Origin: Macrobrachium rosenbergii
Taxonomy: Eukaryota > Arthropoda > Malacostraca > Decapoda > Palaemonidae
NCBI RefSeq assembly: GCF_040412425.1
Contig: NC_089741.1
Coordinates: 40,061,038 to 40,125,037, forward strand
Direction: 5' to 3'
Length of the DNA: 64,000 bases
Shown here piece after piece: positions 51,901 to 63,100 of the stretch (position 1 is the stretch's first letter; the number at the start of each line of letters is the position of its first letter). A program made the position numbers and the translations under genes. The notes beneath the pieces are model-generated. The model saw only the letters and a program-made list of their open reading frames with translations, made no database searches and was not told where the DNA came from.

Positions 51901-54900
51901 ACCTTGTTAAGAAGCTTCAACTGAACCAGTTGTTCCTGTGGTCACTCCACAATAAACACAAGAGTTTGAATTCCCAGGAACAAATTTTCGCATATGTGAA
52001 ATTGTTCATATCAATATTTATATCTCTTATCACATCAAAAAAGCAAACTTATTCTGTTGAAGACATTATCAAGGTAAGAAGTCTTCACTTGCCTCATTTT
52101 GATCCACAGCATACATTTTTTCTTCTACCTGATTCATGTAATAACGGAAGTCCCAGAAGTCGAGCTTACCAGAGTATTCGTAATTATATTTTTCACACTG
52201 TAAACAAGGAAAAACAAAATTAAATAACATAAATGCATATGTTCAACTTAAAATATTCAGAGGTCACATTATTAAAATTTTCAAGGACTTAAAAGATATG
52301 AAACCTCAAAATGGTTAAGCAAGAATTCTGCAAACATTTAGCATGAAATAAATTCTTTGCTCTCCTTTATTCAAATATTTTTTCCAATAAAATAACAATA
52401 GTAGTGCTGGTTACACTATTAAAGAGCCTTGTAGTCATCCTTCATCCCGAGGATGCATCAATTGCTGCCTAAAAACCTTCATCCATTTCTAAACGTGACT
52501 CAGTTTTATCACCAAACTATTGATATTAACAGAAATACAACGATCTTTTAATGAAGGTCATTTGCCATGCAGTGTGAAGATATTCTTTTACACAAATGGA
52601 TTCAAAGGTTTTACATTGTCAAAATACTTTCACGGTTAAACCTACTAAAACAGTTCATTAGTGTTACTTATAAAACCAAAAGCAATTATTTTACATTAAT
52701 GTTGTGATTAAAAATGCTTACATTCATAAATTACGTTACATTATCACAACAGTAGATTTAATAATAATTATGAAGGTGCAGAACTGTTTGTATGAGTGGT
52801 TACAGCTATTAATTCTAATTCAGCCCTAAAAGATACTTCTCTCATTGGTAGGTACTGTAATAAAAATGAACTAAAATCTACTTAAATGTAAATGAACAAT
52901 TTCTCTTTGGTAGGAAAGTAATATTGTAAAGAAAATAAAAATTAATTAAATCTACATAAATGTCTACAGTTCTCAAAAATAGATGCTTTTGTAGTAAAAA
53001 ATATTTTACAAATTCATTTATCATAACTTCATTTTGTGCAAACCTTTCCCACACTCAAGAACCATAAGTTAAATTTCATGTATATGAATCTATCAGTCGA
53101 GAAACATGCCAAGCGCCTTCCTGGGCCAAAGTATTTTCTAATCTAATTTATTATATTTTAAAAATGGCACTTGGCATGTTTCTCGACTGAAAAGCTCATA
53201 TACTCCATAGTAATCTCTGAATAAGCCACATGGATTAAATCAAGTATGGAGCACATATATTAAAATACTCAAACTGAATAAATTCAACAGTACCTCTTCC
53301 TTTTTCAGGTTGAGCATATCAACTCTTTCTTGCTTCCATAAAACCTGAAGTTTGTCCGATAAATTTGTTAAGAATTTTTCCACATTATCAGGCTTACTTG
53401 CCATTCTCTCTTCTAAAATGTAGGCCGCATGGTTCGGGTATCCTAAGAGATCTGCTTGCTTCTGACGTAAAGTTATCAGTTCCTCTAGGATAGGAGTGTT
53501 CTCCTCCATGCATCTGTTAAAAAAAAAGGTCAAGGCTCAGTATTTGTAATAAACTTTACATATACAAGTATCGTACAACAATATTAGAAAGTAAACTCTT
53601 TTATACTAGCACGACACCTCAAACAAAATTTGATAGATTACAGTATATTTATAGTCAAGTTTAATGAGTGCCAAGTCACATTTCAGGACAAGATTTGTAA
53701 ACCCATCACATGTCAAAAACATTATCTCATACCATCATTTCTGTAAGCATGTAAATTACGTCTGCAGAAATTTACTTTGCTTTTCTTCATCCTTTAACAC
53801 ACTACACTACTTGTCATCAAGATGTAATGATTTAAAAATGTCAATACTTGTTCAAGTCAAAGTCAGTTTCGAAATCTTGTAAAAGCAGCTGTGAAAGATA
53901 GGACAAACTCACTTGGCTTGGCTGGCAGTGACCATCAACTGTCTTGTACGTGGTACTCGACATTTTTTAGTAACAGGGAATAAATGGGGATATTTCATAG
54001 TAACTTCCAGTTTACCATCTTCCCCCTGAAAATGAATAAAAATTACTGATAAATAACCTTAAATATAATGTACGTCAATTAGGAATCTTTATTTTTATAA
54101 ATATTATCCCTGAATATAGTCATCGCAGAACTAAAAAAACATTATCCCTGAATATAGTCATCACAGAAAAAAAAAAAAAGTAAAAAATGCCTCGGTGCAA
54201 TAGAATTTTCTGTATAGCCGCTACAGCGCATAATCAAGGCCACCAAAAATAGATTTATCTTTTGGTGGTCTCAGTATAATGCTGTATGAACCATGGCCCA
54301 TGAAACTTTAACCATGGCATGGTGGTGACCTATCCTATATCGTTGCCAGATGCGCGATTAAGGCTAAAACTAACTTTAAATAAAATAAAAATCATTGAGG
54401 CTAGAGGGCTGTAATCTGGTATGTTTGATGAATGGAGGGTGGATGAGCAACATCCCAATTTGCAGCCCTCTAGCCTCAATAGTTTTTAAGATCTGAGGGC
54501 AGACAGAAAAAGTGCAGACATACAGCCATTTGCAGCTATCATTCCAGTATACAATAATCTGAAAACACAAACAAGTGAAAAACTGTAAACAAATTTAGGT
54601 TCCCCATTTTATTACACTTCAAACCTTTCAATGTTAATCTAGCAAACCCTAGAATTATATAATACAACCTTAAGCATTTACATAAATTAATCAACGAATA
54701 CACTGAACAGTCAATCCCAAAAGTACACATAAAAATGAAAATACATTGCGCACTTCATGAACTCAGAGCTAGGTGGACTGAGAGCCATAACGATATAGCT
54801 CTAAGCTCATTAAATTCTCACCTCTGTAAGCTCATTGACAAAGTCATCTGGCATTCCTGCTAACTCGTCTTTTTTGAAAAACAGCTTGGTGTTGTCCTCG

Positions 54901-57900
54901 TTCAAATTGCGTTGAAACTTTATGCTGAGTTCCGACATCCGCTTTTTAATGGTCTTGACTTCACTCTGAATTTCTTGAGACAAGTGCAAGCCTAAAATGA
55001 TAACAATCATGTAAGTTGCAATACCATACGTACCCCGGTACAATACAAATGTAGTAAAATGAACACCAAGGATTCAATACTCTCAAAGTAATCAAACTCT
55101 AATTAATGTGATACTCTCATTTTGCACTGCAGCACAGAGAGCATATAAAAACCATGGCAATGCTTAATCTCAAACAAGGTTAGTTTTTGATGACAAGGAA
55201 TGGAGCTTTCCAAAGAAGTCTCACATCACAAAGGAAAACTGACTGGCTGTGACATTAAACACTATATCTAAATTCTACATGTACTGAAAAGGTCATATAA
55301 AATTACAAACCTTCGTTTGTTACTCATATTTATCTAAAATTTGTTCAGCCAACCCCTCGACCTTTTAACATAAAAACCCATAACGTAAAGAACTTTGTTA
55401 ATCTTGATATGCAGACCACCCAATATAAAGAAAGACAACATTCATTTGATGATGGGCACAAGTGCCTCACCTACTACCTAGCCTAACACCCTACTGGATG
55501 ATAATTTAAAACAAATCTAATCATTTTTATCGAGGAAACATTAAAAAGGTTCAAACACTTTTCTGCACATTTCTTTTACCTTTCATAACCTGTTCACATG
55601 TATCACTGAATACCAACCTCAAGAGATAGGTTGACTTTAAAACTCTAACTAAAGAGAATCCATACAGATAGCAGTCAATATACTCGGTTCTGTTAATATG
55701 GATTTCATCGTCAAGAAAGGGGCAATGGGTAAAAACTATACAAAACAAAAATTTAACTGTGGCCATGTTTTGGTTTTTCAGTGACCTACAATATTCAACT
55801 ATAAGTTTTTCCACCCTACACACAGATATCAAGAAGGACAAAGAACTAATCTTGATGATGCAAAGGACAACCATTAGTAGAGTAAATTCCTCAATGACTT
55901 GCTGATGACAGATTTTTGGTTAACTGAAAATTTAAATTACACGAAATGACCAAAACTAAAAGCAGGCAACATAAAAATATATGGAAATAATTTTAAATGT
56001 TAATTTCTATTTTCAAATCAGTCAAGTCTAAGGGCTACTTCAATAAGTGTTGTACAGATAAAAATTTGCACAAAGATCCCTGACAACACACTTAAATTTG
56101 TTTTTAAAGACAATTCTTTATAGAATATAGGACTTTTAAAACAAAAGAACAGAACATAGTACAGTACTGTAGTCAAAAGTTTTACTTTCCATACATCCTA
56201 CTAATTAACAAAGTGTGGTGTGTGCAATGTAAATATTACTGAACTCTAAACCAATTTGTTCAGATAACACATCAATACAATTCTAATCTAATAATTCAAT
56301 ACAATCCAAGCTGTACTTGTGTCATCAAATGAGACACGTCCATAAGGAATCCAACAGTCACCACCATTTTCAGTGTTACTCTAAGAATTTCATTTTCAAA
56401 TCTAGATTAATGGACTTGACATTCTTGTTTTCTTCCCCTCACTAACATTCCCTCTCAGCATCACAAACGGCAATGCAATACTACGCTTGGCCTCTTTTGC
56501 CCACACAGGTGTAGAGATATTTGTAAAGGTAGCTGGCTTATAATTCATATGAACACTTATCCCTTTACACCTTCCTTGTACTGTTCTAGAATACTGATGA
56601 GAAACCTACAAAGCATCATAATGGATAGCTGCTATAAATTCTAAACACATCTTTATCCTTTTCCATCTGTGACATTATACAGCTCACCCCTAAAACCAAG
56701 CTTGTTAAGAGTCCTATTTCAAAGCGCATTTCATGAAATTCTGTTAAGCACTTGGAAAATTTTACTATGAGCAATAAGAACAGTAATGGCTCAAAAATGT
56801 TTCATCTTGGAATGAGAGAAACTTGAAGCACACTATGACTCACCATTTCGCTTTCCATGTAATATAAGTTTGTCAACCAGTCTCTTTTGCTCGTCTGTAA
56901 GGTCATCTGTTTTCTTAAATGATACCACTCTGTCAAATATTTCTTTTCTCATGCTGCAAAAAAGGGGGAAATAAATAAATAAATAAATAACTGAAATATG
57001 TAATACATCAGGTTTTCAATTTGAATACTAAGAGTAATACAAAGAACATTGTAATTTAACTAAAAATGATACAGCTAAATTTAATCCTTCTATATAGTGC
57101 TATGTGAATTTAAAAAACATTCTCCCATACAAGTGTCCTGAATACAATACTGTAGTTTGTAATATCTTGAAAGTAAATTTCCTAATGTCAAATCCTAAAG
57201 AAAAGTCTAAGTGTCTTACAATCAACACTATCAACAAATAACCTGGATTAGCACTTTGCCACAATTACTGAAAAATGATAGCAAACAAAAACCCATTTGC
57301 ATTACAGCAAAAATTATCTTGACAACAAAGATAGTTGCCTCCTTACTAAACCTACAGCGACCCACCTCATTTCCACATCAAACTCTTCGAGCTTCTGCTC
57401 TGCCTTACTCGAAGCTTCACGCACTTCTTTGTCAGTTGCCGCATGCTGTGGAAAATCTAGTGGCGATCCTAGGGTGGAACGCTCGGCCATCAACTCTGCA
57501 AGTTGCTGTACAAAACAGACATTGTTCTTAATATATTATATCTACAGTATATTGATTATGTACATGAACCTATACTAGTGTACTAAAAATTATTCAGTCG
57601 ATAATCATAAATACACCTGTTGGCACATAAAATGTAAACATTTTTCATTCACATCACAGCAAGAACATACCTTGATAACATTATCGTAAGTGACTTTTTC
57701 AATTGGAAGTTCAGCTATTTGGTCGTAAACAGCTCGCTGTTGCGCAATGAGTGCATCTGTTTCTTTGATTATACCTTCTGGCGTTGCTCGACGGAAATCA
57801 TACAACCCATGGATTCCCTGAGGTGTTGGCATTGTGGTGCTCACCTGTTGAGACAAAGATTACAGCATTTATTCCCAAAAACAAAGGATGAATTAAAGAG

Positions 57901-60167
57901 CTAATCAAGTTACAAAGAAAAAAAAAATTACATAATGCTCACACCAACTACTTAATGTTGAGCTCTGCTCATACAGATAAACCTCCTACTCTACTTTACA
58001 CAGAATAAAAAATACAATGAAAATTCCTTTAACTATATAGTAAAAATAAAGAACCAAATTCCTAAAGGGGGATACTACCCTTCAGGTTTGGATCTACTAA
58101 TATAAAATCCAGAAAGATGAACCACTTATGGTAACTACGACAGTACCCAGCTATTCCCCACCCAAGAATAGGCAAGTACCAAAGAGGACACACCAACACC
58201 ATACCTGAATAATTACTCATTATATTAAGTCCACTGTTGTTATTTTCAAGGTGTTTCAAATCTTCTTGTCTTGTGCACTTGTATCATGTCACACATATTA
58301 GGGCATATGTGATTTCTTTTTTAATAAGATATAACAGATACCTTTAGCCTATAAAGACATCACTTGCTTCCAGATATTTTCAGGCTCAGACCCGTTTCCC
58401 ATCTTTCTTTGATATTCCGACTTCAGTTATACTCTTGAAATATTTCTAATAGAATTTTCTCAAGTGGAAACCTAAAAATGTTAAACGTTGAGCAAAAGAA
58501 CAGTAACAACAGGATAAGGTACGCCACTGCACCCTAGGTAAGATTAGGATGCATCCCAAAATTTTACCTTATATTGTTTGCTCTAGTTCAAGTTGGGGTA
58601 GAGTTAGCAACAGCTCGACATGGGGTATTACTTTGGAAATTGATTTTTCCTATAGTATTCTGGTTGCTTATCAAGAATTTACCGTTATTTTTTGTCGGTC
58701 GACTGTAATTAACCTGTAATTAACCTCAGAAGTTGTATGCTGGCCATCCTGAAATGCTATCGTGCATGTGCAGTGATATAGGGAAGGTTTTGGTAAGAAG
58801 TGGAGTTTCCTTCACTGGGGAGTCCAGGGGGCAGAGCCCCCAGCTAAGTGACATGGCCTGCTAGGTTTAGGTTAAGCCAGGTATGTTAGGTTACTATAGT
58901 TCCTATTATAATAGGTTTCCTTAGCCAGTTCCTTCTTAGACATATGGCTCCCTGATGACTTCCATAACAACATGGCGGTCCGGTCTTTCTCCGAACGTTT
59001 CCAAAACCCCGTGTTCCCAAAGGGTCCCCAACCATGTTGGGTAGGTATGAGGTTAATAATAATTGACAGACAATACACAAAACTGTCTCCTTCATCAGCA
59101 ACACTAAAAGTAGGAAAAATCAATTTGCCAAGCAATACCTAAATTTGCAATAGATTTGAAATGAGTTTCGTACTAATCATGTTAAGGAGAATTAAGATCA
59201 GATCATAAAAAAACTCCAAAACCAAATAATGTTCAAATGAAAACATTACAATGAATTCATCTCAACTGGACAACAGGTCTTAATAGGCCTAAGGGTAGTT
59301 GGCCTATCCCATCTTCCCTTCCACTTCCCCCCTTGTCCTAAAGCTTGTATTTGATAGTCTTTATATATTTTAGGGGGTGATTAGGTTTATTTTTTATTTG
59401 CAAGTGAGGTACTCAGTCCATACCCCAAAATGGACGAAAAAATTGACAGTAGACGGACTTAATTCTATTGGTTGGATTTTGGTCACTGGGAGTTAGGTAG
59501 GACCAGCTTTGGGTAGAAATAGAAGCACTGTCGATATGCAAGATTTAAAACACCGTAGGCATAACGGAGAGGTTAATTATTTTCCTAAAATAACGAAACA
59601 ATACTAAGCCTAACAGGTTTAGGCTACTCTACGAACTAGGCCTAAAATCTTCCTCTTCCATAAATACCACGACCCTAAGCCTAAACCAAAGCCTAACGAA
59701 CAAAATTTACGCACATACATTAACTTATAATCAAGCTTAAATTCAAGCTTTAGGTTTAATGCCATTAAACCGGAACCGCAAGCTTAAAACCCACTTCGGG
59801 AACCGGGCCTAAAACTCTCGAAACCTCAACCACCACCACATGCCTAAGCCTAACAAAAACATATTGGTAAATATATTATATTAACCTATAAAACACCTGC
59901 CCTAAATTAAGCTTCACGTTAAGCTTTAGATTTTAAAGCCATTAAACCTCCCACCCCGTCAGCTTACGAAAGGCGAGGTATGCCGGTAGGCTTATAATTA
60001 AACGGAGTCGATTCAGCCATTTGCCTTACACTAAATAACCTAATTCGATGGCACAGAGGAGTATTGGGGTTCTTCTTCAGCAGGCGCTGGGTTACGGCGA
60101 CGGAGGAGGAGGAGGCGGCCTTGCGACAGATGTTGGTGAGGAAGAAGAAGGCACTCGATGTGTTCAT
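42767..60167 (-). CDS. THOP1: thimet oligopeptidase / neurolysin (M3 zinc metallopeptidase), 14 exons
   Basis: Fourteen exons on the - strand join in frame into about 714 residues; human THOP1 has 689. The enzyme cuts short peptides, such as neuropeptides and peptides from proteasomes or mitochondrial import, in cytosol and, for neurolysin, mitochondria. The zinc site is HEFGH (H508, H512, catalytic E509) with third ligand E537 in [12 protein letters not shown], the exact family spacing of 29. The substrate hinge [14 protein letters not shown] carries H635, Y640, Y644 and Y647 at family spacing. Other conserved blocks are DFPQH, SEFDVEM-like [48 protein letters not shown] and LRPGGS-like LQPGGS. 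The first 46 residues are rich in Ser, Arg and Lys, lack acids, and end RIRLFS, an R-x-F/S presequence-type site, so mitochondrial targeting is likely. Start is the first in-frame ATG at 60,167. One intron is GC-AG. The exon 1/2 junction is ambiguous, and the alternative gives 733 residues. Confidence 0.95.
45235..45466. repeat. long inverted repeat in intron 13
   Basis: GTGGATGCATGACAAGAAAC at 45,235 is matched by its complement ending at 45,466; arms extend about 75 bp (through ACTCAAACTGCA / TGCAGTTTGAATC) with about 80 bp between them. The strand could fold into a long imperfect hairpin. Confidence 0.85.
46011..46130. repeat. perfect 60-bp tandem duplication
   Basis: 46,011-46,070 and 46,071-46,130 are identical (GAAGGAAAATTCTGAGTTTC ... 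GGAAAAAGAATTT). Nearby imperfect duplications lie at about 45,874-45,912 (CATCAATATGATACC) and 47,012-47,100 (AAAAAGTTCAC...GCAGTAGCCT). Confidence 0.97.
47471..47731 (-). CDS. THOP1: oligopeptidase exon 13, hinge Tyr residues
   Basis: Acceptor TTTTTTCCAG, donor TTA|GTAAGT. Encodes [38 protein letters not shown]. Followed by the largest intron, about 4.5 kb. Confidence 0.98.
47943..48119 (-). CDS. THOP1: oligopeptidase exon 12, zinc site
   Basis: Acceptor ATTTTTCAG, donor CAG|GTGTGT. Carries [19 protein letters not shown] with HEFGH, and [19 protein letters not shown] with the third zinc ligand. Confidence 0.98.
48253..48327 (-). CDS. THOP1: oligopeptidase exon 11 (75 bp)
   Basis: Acceptor TTTTTTTTACAG, donor GAG|GTACAT. 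Encodes 25 residues, [20 protein letters not shown] to LDHSE, matching IAAMVANFTKPT and LLQHDE of THOP1. Confidence 0.95.
49069..49206 (-). CDS. THOP1: oligopeptidase exon 10
   Basis: Acceptor CTGTCTCCAG, donor CAG|GTTAGT. Encodes [20 protein letters not shown] and [13 protein letters not shown]. Confidence 0.97.
49433..49555 (-). CDS. THOP1: oligopeptidase exon 9
   Basis: Acceptor CTCACCCACAG, donor TTG|GTAAGT. Encodes [20 protein letters not shown] and WHDDVKL. Confidence 0.96.
49980..51600. other. non-coding sequence in oligopeptidase intron 8
   Basis: Part of the 2.5-kb intron 49,556-52,092. Balanced base composition, unlike the AT-rich introns around it, suggests an inserted and decayed element, but no terminal repeats or protein motifs were found. 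Confidence 0.35.
52093..52197 (-). CDS. THOP1: oligopeptidase exon 8, followed by a GC donor
   Basis: Acceptor TTGTTTACAG. Encodes [20 protein letters not shown] and VDQNE. The frame would run into a stop 11 codons later; joining at AATGAG|GCAAGT, the textbook GC-donor consensus, to the next exon gives [15 protein letters not shown], matching the family with no gap. Confidence 0.93.
53093..53190. mobile_element. 98-bp foldback MITE in intron 7
   Basis: TCAGTCGAGAAACATGCCAA at 53,093 (21-bp arm ending G) is perfectly complementary to the arm ending at 53,190. The arms enclose about 55 bp of AT-rich DNA. Size and perfect arms fit a small MITE or its solo foldback form. Confidence 0.75.
53294..53513 (-). 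CDS. THOP1: oligopeptidase exon 7
   Basis: Acceptor TTTTTTAACAG, donor GAG|GTACTG. Encodes [34 protein letters not shown] and the helical segment to NLKKEE. Confidence 0.97.
53913..54025 (-). CDS. THOP1: oligopeptidase exon 6
   Basis: Acceptor CATTTTCAG, donor CCAA|GTGAGT. Encodes [20 protein letters not shown] and [10 protein letters not shown]. Phase 2 at its end. Confidence 0.96.
54104..54545. mobile_element. dispersed decapod-type repeat in intron 5
   Basis: Blocks in order: TCGGTGCAATAGAATTTTCT, CTACAGCGCATAATCAAGGC, TTTTGGTGGTCTC, ATATCGTTGCCAGATGCGCG, then ATTGAGGCTAGAGGGCTG (54,394-54,411) with its perfect 18-bp complement at 54,463-54,480, and AAGATCTGAGGGCAGACAGA. This order matches, from memory, an abundant decapod interspersed repeat. 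The left edge has a 37-bp tandem duplication (TTATCCCTGAATATAGTCAT twice, 54,106 and 54,142). Confidence 0.6.
54822..54991 (-). CDS. THOP1: oligopeptidase exon 5
   Basis: Acceptor ATTTTAG, donor GAG|GTGAGA. Encodes [33 protein letters not shown] and [14 protein letters not shown], all close to the family. Confidence 0.97.
56844..56953 (-). CDS. THOP1: oligopeptidase exon 4
   Basis: Acceptor TTTTTTGCAG, donor AATG|GTGAGT. Begins with the split Ser and [10 protein letters not shown], ends in LILHGKRN; continues NGLHLSQE across the junction like NGLHLPRE of THOP1. Confidence 0.95.
57366..57505 (-). CDS. THOP1: oligopeptidase exon 3
   Basis: Acceptor TTGTACAG, donor ATGAG|GTGGG. Encodes [17 protein letters not shown] and EEFDVEM, both family blocks. 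Phase 2 at its end. Confidence 0.95.
57671..57844 (-). CDS. THOP1: oligopeptidase exon 2
   Basis: Acceptor TCTCAACAG, donor AAG|GTATG. Encodes [16 protein letters not shown] and [10 protein letters not shown], matching the RWDLSAQQIEERTREL and RVYDQV segment of THOP1. If exon 1 ends at 59,968 this exon starts at 57,839 instead. An internal Met (MPTPQG) could also start a form without presequence. Confidence 0.9.
57850..59967. other. oligopeptidase intron 1, no further exon seen
   Basis: AT-rich. A hairpin-forming GGGGGCAGAGCCCCCAG lies at 58,829. A segment next to exon 1 is duplicated in diverged form: AATCAAGCTTAAATTCAAGC to GCCATTAAACC at about 59,731-59,771 and AATTAAGCTTCACGTTAAGC to GCCATTAAACC at about 59,904-59,947. 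Confidence 0.5.
60030..60167 (-). CDS. THOP1: oligopeptidase exon 1: presequence (residues 1-46)
   Basis: ATG at 60,167-60,165. Donor AGT|GTAAGG at 60,029 leaves phase 0, matching the strong exon 2 acceptor CAACAG. An alternative donor TTC|GTAAGC at 59,967 extends the exon to 59,968 and adds a second in-frame ATG (MAESTPF at 60,020), but then needs a weaker exon 2 acceptor 5 bp further in. Encodes the basic, Ser-rich putative mitochondrial presequence. Confidence 0.65.
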
Positions 60168-63100
60168 GGCACTATTACAAAGCAATTTGGTTTGGTGTCC
60201 CTCTTCCCGTAGCGGTGAATTCGGCGTCCGGTTCCCGTCGATTGGCACCGACTTCGCGTTCTTGAATTGATCCGCTCGCTAATGTGACCTTCAAGTTGAG
60301 CACTTGCATTCGTGGATGAATTCGGTGTGTCCCTAAAATGACCGTTTAACATTTTCAGAAACGCTACATTTGAAATATAAATAAACCGAACACGTCGCCG
60401 AATCGAAGACGAGTTCGTCTCTCAACGGATTCGGAGACATTGTTATTACCAAACATCGGCCTTACGTGAGGCGCAATTTGAATGTTGTTGTTCTACCATA
60501 TTTCCCTACTTAGATTTTAAGTGTTGCACTAAAAATGATAAATTAAGTTAAAAGAACAATTCAGGTGTTATTAAAATTAATTTTCTGTTATTTAGACCAG
60601 TTTTAAATTATGCTGACTGTCGGAATTGCATAAACATTGCATACACGGTGGAAGTCGACGATGAGGCGGCACTGTGACAAGTGCCCTTTCGTTCTTCCCG
60701 CTTTCTGTCAACTCGACAGATGGAGGATATTTCTCCATATGTTAGATAAAACCTTACTTCATTTAAAAACAAAGTCGCATTAAAAATTGATTAACTATTG
60801 TCTGATCCAAAACCCAATATAGTTTTCGAAATGACTGCTAGGAAAGAATTGGTTCACGTCCCCGCAACGGGTTTTAAAAGGCATTTTAAAATATAGGTGA
60901 TAATGCATTATCTGCACTTGATTACTCTTTTCAAAAAAAGGAAATAATTTCCATTTATTGGACCACCATACAAGGCATAATTTAATTATATTAGCTCATT
61001 ATGCTTTTCATGGCTGTGAAACAGATTTCATTAATAAACAACTGCCAAAATGTTTGTCAGTATAAATCTATTGCAAGATCTTCCTTCCTTCCAAACGAGC
61101 ACCGAGAACAATATAAAGAATGTGTTTGAAATTTTCGAACAGACTGTGATGGGCGTCAGTGTGAACACATCTGCCTGTAAAAGACCTGACTGCCTCAATT
61201 ATTCGTTTACGAAGCGGGTTCGATTTGTCTGCTGGGCAAAAATGTGCTTGCACCTTGCCTGCTCCCCTTGGGGGTCCATTTTAGAACCAACCAAATAGTT
61301 TTGGGGCCAGCCGATTTTAGGAAACATTTAAATATGCCTAATAGAAAATTACCGTATCGTGTTGAATATTTTAATATAATATATGAGACATCGGTTACCG
61401 ATTCTCAAATCTGTAAATACCATGTCTTACTGATGACTAATCTGCATTTCTTAGTCAGGGGATTTTTAGTGTCAATAAGGATTATGAAATGGTTATACAA
61501 ACAGTTGTACACATTAGAAAATCATGTAGTAACTCCTTGTAACTACTCACAGTTCCTATATTACTTTTACAATTGCAAGAAAATAGTTAATCCAAAATTT
61601 ATCAGCCAAACTTTGGCAAGCTTAGTCATTGAGTCAAGGGGATAAATTTAAATTCTTTACAGCGGCTCAAGGAAGTATATTAAAAAATGGCCATGCTGCG
61701 AATGAGGTAATCGAAATAACATTACATGGGGAGTTGGGTCACATCTAAATACTTTATTGCTTCAGTCCTATCACTCTCTGATACCTATATTCTTGACTAT
61801 AAATCATTAATAGCCTCCAAATTACCCCTCGCCAATTTTGTCTGAACCTTTTTTTCTAAGTACATGGGTGCCATGTATACATCTTTCCCCTTCACTTTCA
61901 AACTTCTCATACGTTTTGAAACACTTGATCTATTGATGCTCAGTTGAAAGAGATTTTTTGCAAATATTGATGTCCTGTGTTGGTTAAGCCACTAAAACAC
62001 CCAAAAGTCTGACAAGAACGAGGGGCCACAATGGGAAACATATTCGTGTCAGTGATTGTTTCTTTATGATTTATGGCAGCCTGGATCAGGCTAGGTAGGT
62101 GATGTCCAAAGAGGAACACCCAGGTAGGTTGGACCCCCTCAGCATCCTAGGTTGTGCTAGGTTAGTTGAGGGAAGGTAAAGTTAGGATGCATTCTTGTAT
62201 TTCACTTTGTGACTAACTAGGTCCTAAGTCACGTTGGGTTGGGGGGATCCATCACCACCCTGGTCATGTAAGACCAACACCTAAAGTCAATTAGGTTAGG
62301 TTTTGAGAAGTAAGGTATAAGTTTGGATACATCCATGTAGGCCTATTTCACTAATTTATGTATTCCATGACCCAAAAGCTCACCGTGGGCCCCCTTAATG
62401 CAGAAATTTGCGTTCACTTGAAAGTTTAAGGTAACCTTCACCCACTGTTAGATCTGAAGGGAAGCTGTCTTGGAAAGTATTGATTTCCGACGATAATCAA
62501 TACTTTTAGAAAACTGAAACCTACTTTTACTTCCGAAGGCCTGACTGCTCCTAAAAAATAATCCTCCTTTTCCCCCACCCAAAAACCTGTCTCCTACTGT
62601 GGGCCTCATTAATTGATAGAGAAGGGGTATATGAGATAAATATGATACTCACACTGAGTTATATATTCCAAATTATATTTAGCCATGTGGGCTTAATTAT
62701 AAAATATAGGTTAGTCTAAGCTACTCTTTCGTAGTTAACTTTGGTAAAGTTGGCAACGCTAATTCATGGGACGAACTAACCATTAATGCATAAGTAGTCT
62801 CTGTTGGCTAGAAACTGTCTAAATGTCCTTATATGACCTCAGACCACATACAGATCTTACAAGTTTAATCTAGAATTCTAGACCAAACAAACTGTGCATA
62901 ATTTGCCAATATTGTCACAACAAATGCTGAAGCAAAGAAAACTATTACCTTTATTTGTACAACTTCAATACCATCCAAAAATTTAACTGTAATAGTCACC
63001 AACAGTATCAAAGACATTGCAATCTCACCTTCGATAACGGCCATCTTCATCGTGTTGTTATTGTCAGACCCAGAAGTGACCTCAGGTCGGTTTACACTTT

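Noticed and set aside
59964..60248. Upstream extension of oligopeptidase exon 1 to 60,248
   Set aside because: The codon at 60,248 is GTG, not ATG; the first in-frame ATG is at 60,167.
61050..61645. Frames of 82 and 133 codons upstream of the oligopeptidase gene
   Set aside because: No recognisable domain, skewed AT-rich composition and no splice partner.
62130..62310. AGGTTAGGTT pieces resembling the arthropod telomere repeat TTAGG
   Set aside because: Only two units in a row at most, scattered in ordinary sequence; not a telomeric tract.
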